This document shows, piece by piece, positions 59,501 through 64,000 of a stretch of 64,000 nucleotides of DNA. A program made the position numbers and the translations under genes. Position 1 is the first letter of the stretch; the number at the start of each line of letters is the position of its first letter. The stretch comes from Armatimonadota bacterium (lineage in GTDB: Bacteria; Armatimonadota; Zipacnadia; JAUWAU01): positions 1 to 64,000 of the forward strand of contig JAUWAU010000011.1 of NCBI GenBank assembly GCA_030601885.1, written 5' to 3'. The notes under the pieces were generated by a model. The model was not told the DNA's origin. It searched no databases and worked only from the letters and a program-made list of their open reading frames with translations.

Positions 59501-59870
59501 GGTGGCACGCGAGGGCGGCGTGGACACCGGTGAGGTGGCGCTCACCTGGGCCACGGAGCGGGCAGTCGCGCGCCTGGACAAGCAGATACTGCGGCCCATC
59601 GAGGATCTGCTCGTGGAGTCTGGTCTGGTCGATCAAGTGACCATCCAGGGGGTGCTCGCCGGGGCGCCATCGTTCCAGGTCGGCAAGGACATCATCGACA
59701 ACCTCTACATCACATACCAACGACAACTGACTGCTCGGCGGGAAGAGGGGCTGCAGGAGCCGTACACGTTCACAGCAGCGTACCGCGTCAATGATAAGTA
59801 CGACATCACCTTTACCACCGATGAGCGTCGGACCCAGCGCATCGGGGTAGAGTATCGGGTGCCATTCTAG
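53532..59870 (+). CDS. TamB-like outer-membrane transport protein with an inserted jelly-roll domain
   Basis: A 2112-residue protein with an N-terminal anchor (LVPALVPFAILALAGAKIVA, about residues 9-28). Long AsmA/TamB-type repeats of beta-strands follow, with RVGPVEGDLLRGITLRDVAI near the start, and the C-terminal DUF490 region ends in YRVPF. TamB/YhdP proteins form lipid-carrying bridges across the periplasm. At about residues 1490-1640 lies a stretch with DDGDWEQVPAG, VIWYRTRFTAP, AELYVNGQFAGRY and WAVEVTDLV. This looks like the GH2-type sugar-binding jelly-roll and is not part of normal TamB. BamA follows downstream with one gene between. Confidence 0.85.
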   Translation: MIRRILYNLVPALVPFAILALAGAKIVAQRSAWTKQQVREVVRAELATRTERQVRVGPVEGDLLRGITLRDVAIAEPEGFDAGETLAVEEIRIRYNLIKLVRGEVGPLTSIRELAIVRPTIRATRGRDGKIDVAEMFAPEKPRPPTPDRIMVPVTVSGAKLVYTDLTLPTRTGRPLTIRLEDVSGTVDMSRQGWMDVSLRGVSADGLAREVRADVKYCTSPSSFSVTAQIDGAALERLAELLPAQLPVGVAGGTADVRGVLYGRQGEDGRWETGYNLGVKVAKALVTIPQADGQRVLLSGRMRLTPDTLVIADVKATAPPGRATASGTVFNLLGEPYIDVQVRAEGIDPGAALAYVELPGSAPAFAVQGTATADFTITGPVPHVRLKGTVRLPGGGRVSDERWGLGELVVGAVRATVEVEDITQPRVLVDVTLSGLSTQTDSGTVWEAVPVQLGAIRADAVRAALTWSQAAGVEVTGAIEELQAPAATLSDGHCKFKATGRRVSFDAIAGLLGGTATVQGTYEASPTAGDEKQGAETTGALRVTGRLADVDATAIATLPWREGQELDAEGTAVRRSPDEQSPTRPGPALDEDAVGEEGGGYREVLESVQAGRATVDFALTYDGTSATCRLVANTDGLEYEDERLPDAELAATVSAQNGEGEAGWTVAEGQFSLHAQDNRGEAWVSGQLGPTPEGRSGIDQAIPVRVAFSGLRIDVPAVAISLGQKDVAGIGRIGGRARGTWDQGANEWQLEDSSVAVHIEAPQYQEYAVDLVELELGGDLDDLQVRRCHAVRGDSEVTVAGSIRKLDFEKKDAQLALHATTRDSSVADWLAVAGLEYEVTGTCSVDADIDGSVASPRVAGHVRVADVIAYDEPIDVADGRFEYADDTVRLTDLSAESEGAVLQGECTIAEIGKARRLSGTFETTGVSISRVPAIAEAELPVRAVFGGRGDISGTVAEPVISASVRADDVSIAGHPLWNLRATVAYTGEKVSLQRATWRGLGGAMEASGTYQIEDGGLELDASIDAGRTWLLAETAAALVGEREADTGALRRIGERLHAQLGGTITLRGSPEQLTGKAQFTFTRATLDKLHIPDVKVMCSFVRETTPNARVFRATISEVDVREGDMRLTVAGDIEASQTSAEPPSPPEEEPVQIAWLPSWPAGIIGAAEPDDAADAEPTVVTADLRASARNVDLKWLARWLPFDPGLRGSMDFDATFRGSVDEPSIAVTDFRIDTPGVYELTLDRISMKSFEVAPGRAEVRRLALAVGGQEVQFSGRLPFVWEPLPVPEAPRGPLQRSKWLSQHVPAEQPISLEATLQHIDPRIFPPLIDGALAAAGRLAAEQQGDDEPARTSAVPATSDSRALAERLELGGDIDGSLVIEGTVEQPLIRAAGFRLNEVRIGVPDGPSIAEGMRGAIAFQVGAGGKPSRIALDGFSADLRGVRVLAAGHVETSRLLSDGIAVVPQQLTVRLLGPWVIIGDPWAGARVLTALPRRWHYRRDPEALGTEQKWFGGGLDDGDWEQVPAGDGRPEVQNGEVIWYRTRFTAPRAAAGKLLALAFESMRNRAELYVNGQFAGRYVPPMPVAEPSATGELEQPGVQPPDEESPLAQRWAVEVTDLVAPGRDNLVALRLIARRGPLPHPGPARLGEVRGLVVRNIAGVITAERTIHGDPLDVRVGGVPSEGIDAGHVSAEIGRGTVRLWGGIEVATDKFSLARLAENKVDLTLAIDDITPRYPPYFLNGRIVQERPITLRGSGNGDSAWVRGRWRVDYARVSLPVGGGGGGESGGPMSAPARFPQPVFDLAIDIGRHVNFVTPPLYLSSISGNGGGIPLAINAPLPLRETRDAFVLKGTPHDPSLKLDAEVARNVQFAPPGGGQISIRRTAVGFELGRAQGAQEQDRLPLVGRILAYIEGVRKINGGSFSFVLVSPDYVHAHPEVLHDYEDVLRPPEGRATPGGEEEAGEDWILACRPASIGDRGTRELLLLAFWPFGRVAREGGVDTGEVALTWATERAVARLDKQILRPIEDLLVESGLVDQVTIQGVLAGAPSFQVGKDIIDNLYITYQRQLTARREEGLQEPYTFTAAYRVNDKYDITFTTDERRTQRIGVEYRVPF

Positions 59871-59927
59871 CGCGTCCGCCGGCGTGGGAGCCGCGCCGAC
59901 GGGTGTGCCGAAGGGAGGCTGGCGCGT

Positions 59928-60650
59928 ATGTCAAATCGATCGGCATCCCGACCAGGCAGCCCGCCAGCCATTTCGGTACAGGCAACCTCAGCAAGTGACG
60001 CGTGTCTAACGCTTGTAGGTGCGGGCCAACACATTGGCGCACTGCGTCAGCGTCTTGCCCGACTTGGCGCCAGGGAGCGGGCCGCCCGGGGGGAGGCGGC
60101 GGTGCGCGCCGAGTTCGGCTGCTTCGTGGCTGAGTATGAGGCCAAGATCTACAATGTGATCTATCGGCTCGTGGACGATCACCACGAGGCCGAGGACCTC
60201 ACTCAGGAGACGTTTATCGCCGCATACCGGGCCTTCGGTCGCTTCCGCGGCGACGCCAGCGTCTACACGTGGCTGTATCGGATCGCCGTCAATCGCGCAA
60301 AGAACCGGCTCAAACAGATGGGACGGCAGCGTTCCTCGGAGGTCGTCTCGCTTGATACTCCCGTCGAGTTCGGCGACCAGGGCCTCGACCGGCAGATCGA
60401 GGATGACAACGCGACGCCGCACAAGGTCTTCGAAAGCAGAGAGCTCGGCGAGTTCCTCGGCAAGTGCGTCAGTGCGCTGCAGCCCGATTTCAAAGCCGTC
60501 GTGGTGCTCCGTGACTATCAGGGACTGTCATATAAAGAGATTGCCGAAATAGAGGACTGTTCGGTGAAGGCCGTGAAATCCCGGTTGTTCCGTGCCCGGA
60601 GTATCCTGCGAAACAAGCTGAAGCGCTATCTGCATGCTCCCAGCATCTGA
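59928..60650 (+). CDS. ECF-type sigma factor
   Basis: A 240-residue sigma-70-family protein. Region 2 contains YRLVDDHHEAEDLTQETF and RFRGDASVYTWLYRIAVNRAKN. Region 4 contains LRDYQGLSYKEIAEIEDCSVKAVKSRLFRAR. The N-terminal 55 residues are an extra Ala/Ser-rich segment that is not part of the family; GGGAGG supports ATG 59928, but translation could begin later. It lies between the TamB-like gene and bamA, so a role in envelope homeostasis is likely. No anti-sigma factor is adjacent. Confidence 0.9.
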   Translation: MSNRSASRPGSPPAISVQATSASDACLTLVGAGQHIGALRQRLARLGARERAARGEAAVRAEFGCFVAEYEAKIYNVIYRLVDDHHEAEDLTQETFIAAYRAFGRFRGDASVYTWLYRIAVNRAKNRLKQMGRQRSSEVVSLDTPVEFGDQGLDRQIEDDNATPHKVFESRELGEFLGKCVSALQPDFKAVVVLRDYQGLSYKEIAEIEDCSVKAVKSRLFRARSILRNKLKRYLHAPSI

Positions 60651-60735
60651 GTCGCTCAGGGCGTTGCACGGTACGGAGATGATTCTGCTCGTGCGTGAGC
60701 CCCCGAAGTATCGGCTCGGGAGGTCGGTATTCAGA

Positions 60736-62847
60736 ATGCACCAGTTGCCACGTAACGCAGGCATGCGCATCCCGCTGTCCCGCCTTACGGTCTGTGCCGC
60801 CTGCGTGGTCGCCGCCCTCATGGGCAACACTGCGGCGCTTGGACAGGAGAAGCGCATCGCCGACGTCCGCATCGAAGGCACCAAGATCGTCTCCGTTGAC
60901 GAGGTGAAGGAGAAGATCAGCATCAAGCCCGGCGACGCCTACGATGCGGGCGCCGTTGAGCGCGACCGGCAGAGCATCCTGGCTATCGGGCGCTTCACCG
61001 AGGTGAGGGCCGCGGAAGAGGATACTCCCGACGGCGTGGTTGTCACGTTCGCCGTGACTGAGCGGCGTCTCATCGCCGAAATCGAAATAGTCGGCACCAA
61101 GACGATCTCGCGGGACGTAGTGGCCGCTGAGATCGAGGATGCCAACGTGAAGGTGGGGGACGAGTACGATGCCCGCGCCATCGAGACGGCTCGCCAGAAC
61201 ATTCGCGCTCAGCCCTGGTACACGGACGTGACGGTGCGTACGGAGGAGACGCCGGCAGGCACTCGGGTGAGATTCATCGTGCAGGAGAAGGAACGCATCC
61301 GGCAGATCCGGTTCGTGGGCAACACAGTGGTCACCGACGAAGAGCTGCTGGAGCAGATGGTGCTGCAGCCCGGCATGATCGCCGATACCGCCACTATTCG
61401 CGCTGATATGGTTCGTATCAAGAGCTACTATCAGAGGCGGGGCTACGACGCATCCGTGGTGAACACGAACCTGGCGTTCGAGCAGCTCGAGATCTACATT
61501 AGCGAACGACGGATAAAGGAGATCCGAGTCAACGGTCTCCGGAAGACGAAGCGAAGCGTTGTGACGCGTGAGATGCGAATCAAGGAGGGCAACCTCTTTA
61601 ACGAAAACGATGTGACGCACGACCTGCGGCGCATCCTGAATCTGCAGATTTTTGATAACATCGCCTGGGATCTCCGAAACGATCCCGTGGACCCGGACAA
61701 GTACGTCATATTGATAATCACTGTGAAGGAAAAGCGAACCGGCACAGTGGGCTTCGGTGGCGGATTTACCTCGGTGGACGGCCTCGTTGGCCGGGTGCAC
61801 TTCACTGAGAATAATCTCTTTGGCGGAGCCAAGAAGGCGACGCTGCTGGGTGAATTCGGCGGCCGAACCAGCTTCATGGTAAGCTACACCGACCCGTGGC
61901 TGGACCGGAAGCGCACGAGCCTATCCGTCAGCGTCTTCGACATAGAGCGGCGGCGTCGGCTTGTTGGCGGCGGTGGCTTCCTCGTGCGGCGAGACGGCAC
62001 CACCTTCGATGAGCGTCGCGCCGGCGGGAGTGTGTCCGTGGGTCGGCGCATCGCACCTGATCTGAATGTTCTGGTTGGCATACGGGCCGAGGACATCTCT
62101 GAGGCGTTCTTCTCCGCCTCACGGCAGTTGGGGGATCTCGGCTTCGACGACTTTCCCGGCGCCGTTCGTCCCGCGAGCGACAGCGGCGCGGCGCGGCAGG
62201 TGGGCGGCGGCATCCCCCCTGGGGGTAGTCCCGGTCCCATCGTTATCGGGGCTCCCCTGCACGAGGGCGGCGAACTACGCAGCGTCAGCCTGACGACGAT
62301 TTATGACCGGCGGGACTTGTACGACAATCCGACGGGCGGCTTCCGCATTGGCGCGAGCGCCGAGTCGGCCGGGTCGTTCATCGGTGGCGGCACTGACTTC
62401 AGGAAGTTCTCGGGCGACGTACGCTACTACAAGAAGATCAGCGAAAGCAAGGAACGAGTACTTGCCGCCAGAGTCAAGGCCGGGATCACATCGGGCGACC
62501 TTCCCATATTCGAGGCGTTCATCGTTGGCGGCTCCGACTCACTGCGGGGATATCGGGAAGATCGCTTCTGGGGCCGCAGGATGCTGCTGTTTAACGTCGA
62601 GCTCAGGGAGCCCATCACCGACTCGTTGACGGCAGTCGCCTTCGTTGACGCGGGTAGCGCCTGGGGCGGCGGCTTCAAGACGGGCTTGCCCGGTTTTACC
62701 GTGCAGGCGCCCGATGATGAGCTGAGTATGCGCGCCTCTGTGGGTGCGGGCGTCCGGGTCCAGACGCCCTTTGGGCCGCTGCGCTTCGATTTTGGACAAG
62801 GCCAGGAGGGTGGCGAGTTCCACTTCGGCTTTGGCCACATCTTCTGA
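60736..62847 (+). CDS. bamA: outer membrane protein assembly factor BamA
   Basis: A 703-residue Omp85 protein. A signal peptide (hydrophobic segment about residues 16-34) is followed by four POTRA domains (RIADVRIEGTKIVS, LIAEIEIVGTKTIS, RIRQIRFVGNTVV, RIKEIRVNGLRKTK). The barrel from about residue 350 has the family SLRGYRE motif near 600. The chain ends in Phe (FGFGHIF), the usual outer-membrane signal. It folds and inserts outer-membrane proteins. ATG 60736 with GGGAGG 12 bases upstream is chosen; ATG 60763 is possible. Four POTRAs, not five, are visible. Confidence 0.93.
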   Translation: MHQLPRNAGMRIPLSRLTVCAACVVAALMGNTAALGQEKRIADVRIEGTKIVSVDEVKEKISIKPGDAYDAGAVERDRQSILAIGRFTEVRAAEEDTPDGVVVTFAVTERRLIAEIEIVGTKTISRDVVAAEIEDANVKVGDEYDARAIETARQNIRAQPWYTDVTVRTEETPAGTRVRFIVQEKERIRQIRFVGNTVVTDEELLEQMVLQPGMIADTATIRADMVRIKSYYQRRGYDASVVNTNLAFEQLEIYISERRIKEIRVNGLRKTKRSVVTREMRIKEGNLFNENDVTHDLRRILNLQIFDNIAWDLRNDPVDPDKYVILIITVKEKRTGTVGFGGGFTSVDGLVGRVHFTENNLFGGAKKATLLGEFGGRTSFMVSYTDPWLDRKRTSLSVSVFDIERRRRLVGGGGFLVRRDGTTFDERRAGGSVSVGRRIAPDLNVLVGIRAEDISEAFFSASRQLGDLGFDDFPGAVRPASDSGAARQVGGGIPPGGSPGPIVIGAPLHEGGELRSVSLTTIYDRRDLYDNPTGGFRIGASAESAGSFIGGGTDFRKFSGDVRYYKKISESKERVLAARVKAGITSGDLPIFEAFIVGGSDSLRGYREDRFWGRRMLLFNVELREPITDSLTAVAFVDAGSAWGGGFKTGLPGFTVQAPDDELSMRASVGAGVRVQTPFGPLRFDFGQGQEGGEFHFGFGHIF

Positions 62848-63012
62848 TGCGCATCCCCCCGATGCGTTGTGTCGCCGCGGCGTCGGTGAAGGAACTGCCG
62901 GTGCCGCCTTGGCGTCTATCGTACTGAAGGCTGCGTGGTGGGCCAGCCCGGCAATGCGACCCCACGGGTGATGGCCGTCACGACGTGCAACTGCCTGAGG
63001 AGGCCGGCGAGA

Positions 63013-63882
63013 ATGACCGTTCGGATTCTTCTGTTATGGGGAGGCACTATTTGCCTGCTTGTTGCCGTACCGGCGATGTGGGCGACATCCTCCGGAGCGA
63101 CCCAGGCTACTGTGCCCTCCGCCTCTGGAGGGGATGAGGCGCAACAGCACCACGAGCTCAAGTCCGAGACGGCGGGCATCCTCGCTCCGGTCCGCGAAAG
63201 GCTGCTGGTGGCCCAGGAGACGCCGGCCGAGACCGCTGAGGCCGCCGACGCGCCGCCAGCGGAAGATGTCGGTGAACCCGGTGCTGAGACCGGCCTCAGG
63301 GTTGGTGTTGTTGACTTCGATGTCGTGCGCGAAGGATGGCCGGTACTCGCGGGGCGGCAGCAGGAGCTGCGCCAAATGGAGCTCCTGCGCTCTTTGGAGC
63401 TGAAGTACTGCCAGGGGCTGCTGCTGCTAACGGAGGATGAGGCGGAGGAGGCCGTCAGTCTGTGGCGTAAAGTGCAGTTCCGCACGGCTGCGGAGCAGGA
63501 GAAGCGGAGTCTCCAAGACTTGGAGGACAAGAACCGCGAGCGGGAGCAAGAGTTCCAAGGGCTCGTGCAGAAGGGTGAGGCACTCACGGACACCGAGAAG
63601 GAGCGATTCGGCTTCCTGAAAGCCGTGCGGAATGAACGCCTCAATCAGATCGAGCAGCTCCGCGATGCATATGACCAGGAGCTCGCGGGGATGCAGCGGC
63701 AGTTGCAGGCGGACGACCGCATAGCAGGCAGCGAGCTGCGCAAAGCCGCCCAACGCGTTGCCGAGCGCCGCGGCCTCGACCTGGTGCTCACCACAGATGC
63801 CACCTTGTTCGGTGGCTTGGATATAAGCGAAGAGATCGTTCAGGATTTGCAGCAGAACGTGCCTGAGCTGCCACGAGAGTAA
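63013..63882 (+). CDS. OmpH/Skp-family periplasmic chaperone
   Basis: A 289-residue exported protein with a signal peptide (ILLLWGGTICLLVAVPAMW). The mature part begins GLRVGVVDFDVVREGWPVLAGRQQE, the start of the Skp/OmpH fold, then a long coiled coil (about residues 130-250), rich in Glu, Arg and Gln. It ends in LDLVLTTDATLFGGLDISEEIV, the family tail. It escorts unfolded outer-membrane proteins to BamA. GAGGAGG at 62997-63003 fixes ATG 63013. The preceding open frame is not coding. Confidence 0.88.
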   Translation: MTVRILLLWGGTICLLVAVPAMWATSSGATQATVPSASGGDEAQQHHELKSETAGILAPVRERLLVAQETPAETAEAADAPPAEDVGEPGAETGLRVGVVDFDVVREGWPVLAGRQQELRQMELLRSLELKYCQGLLLLTEDEAEEAVSLWRKVQFRTAAEQEKRSLQDLEDKNREREQEFQGLVQKGEALTDTEKERFGFLKAVRNERLNQIEQLRDAYDQELAGMQRQLQADDRIAGSELRKAAQRVAERRGLDLVLTTDATLFGGLDISEEIVQDLQQNVPELPRE

Positions 63883-63908
63883 CTTGACGGTGGAGTCATC
63901 CGGCGAGT

Positions 63909-64000
63909 ATGGGTCCCGCTTCTCGCGTTGCGCAAATGGGCAGGCCTGTGGGATCGGTGCTGCTCGCGCTGCCGGTTGCCGTAGGCCTATTGATCGGTTG
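63909..64000 (+). CDS. start of a probable lipoprotein gene, cut by the window edge
   Basis: ATG 63909 or in-frame ATG 63936 opens a frame with a hydrophobic segment VGSVLLALPVAVGLLIG. The next codon begins TG, so Cys would complete a lipobox (LLIGC), but Trp or stop cannot be excluded. It follows the Skp gene closely and may be part of the envelope cluster. Confidence 0.45.
   Translation, partial: MGPASRVAQMGRPVGSVLLALPVAVGLLIG

Noticed and set aside
53532-59870. Long antisense frame of about 1100 codons over the TamB-like gene
   Set aside because: It mirrors the GC-rich codon pattern of the sense gene and shows no protein family features.

Overview
The window is GC-rich, densely coded chromosomal DNA from a diderm (outer-membrane) bacterium. 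Outer-membrane logic is clear: a TamB-like protein, an ECF sigma factor, BamA, an OmpH/Skp chaperone and a putative lipoprotein lie in a row at 53.5-64 kb. Other genes are more typical of Terrabacteria: the phoH / HD-phosphodiesterase / ybeY / diacylglycerol-kinase order, copper-amine-oxidase-like stalk domains, and a LL-diaminopimelate aminotransferase next to dapF. A tandem double-length UvrA and a planctomycete-style set of sulfatase, Gfo/Idh, xylose-isomerase-like and HpcH/HpaI genes are also present. The mix best suggests Armatimonadota or a neighbouring uncultured diderm phylum. This is inferred from gene content only. No rRNA, tRNA, CRISPR array or complete transposon was recognised.

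Layout. 0-5.3 kb: a gene tail, a zinc-ribbon protein, then a tightly overlapping larE-nadB-ACT-lysC operon (Ni-pincer sulfur transfer, NAD start, aspartate kinase). 5.35-11.1 kb: a TPR protein, then a secreted phosphodiester glycosidase behind a consensus promoter and a long structured leader, and a membrane-anchored (alpha/alpha)6-type glycosidase. 11.2-16.2 kb (minus): a MoxR ATPase / DUF58 / transglutaminase operon. 16.4-28.5 kb: promoter and terminator-like leader, phoH, 7TM-HD phosphodiesterase, ybeY, a DgkA-PAP2 fusion, a small c-heme protein, mutL, miaA, hfq, dapF, dapL, hflX. 28.6-35.6 kb: a HicB-like small protein, a DJ-1-like lipoprotein and the 1807-residue UvrA. 35.8-39.3 kb: a large secreted GH42-like protein. 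39.8-42.1 kb (minus): three short membrane-anchored proteins of unknown function. 42.3-50.8 kb: carbohydrate and sulfatase genes, an archaemetzincin lipoprotein and a GH4 glycosidase. 50.8-53.5 kb: a membrane protein, an NYN-domain nuclease behind a three-hairpin leader, and lipA. 53.5-64 kb: the envelope-biogenesis cluster.

The least explained material is non-coding. A composite structured repeat occurs six times: GAAGATT, about 23-33 nt, TGTAG, a hairpin with copy-specific arms, then a CATCTTCATCGTTTCC-type module. One copy is read in frame inside the DUF58 gene. A separate 98-nt element with 30-bp perfect inverted repeats interrupts uvrA in frame, between the ABC signature and Walker B of the second ATPase domain. 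Degenerate CCACTGACC/TTAATGG heptad tracts sit at many gene ends and starts. Leaders with hairpins precede the phosphodiester glycosidase, phoH and the NYN gene. Gene remnants (GxxExxY, SGNH hydrolase) and an in-frame stop in a membrane-anchored gene point to ongoing decay.
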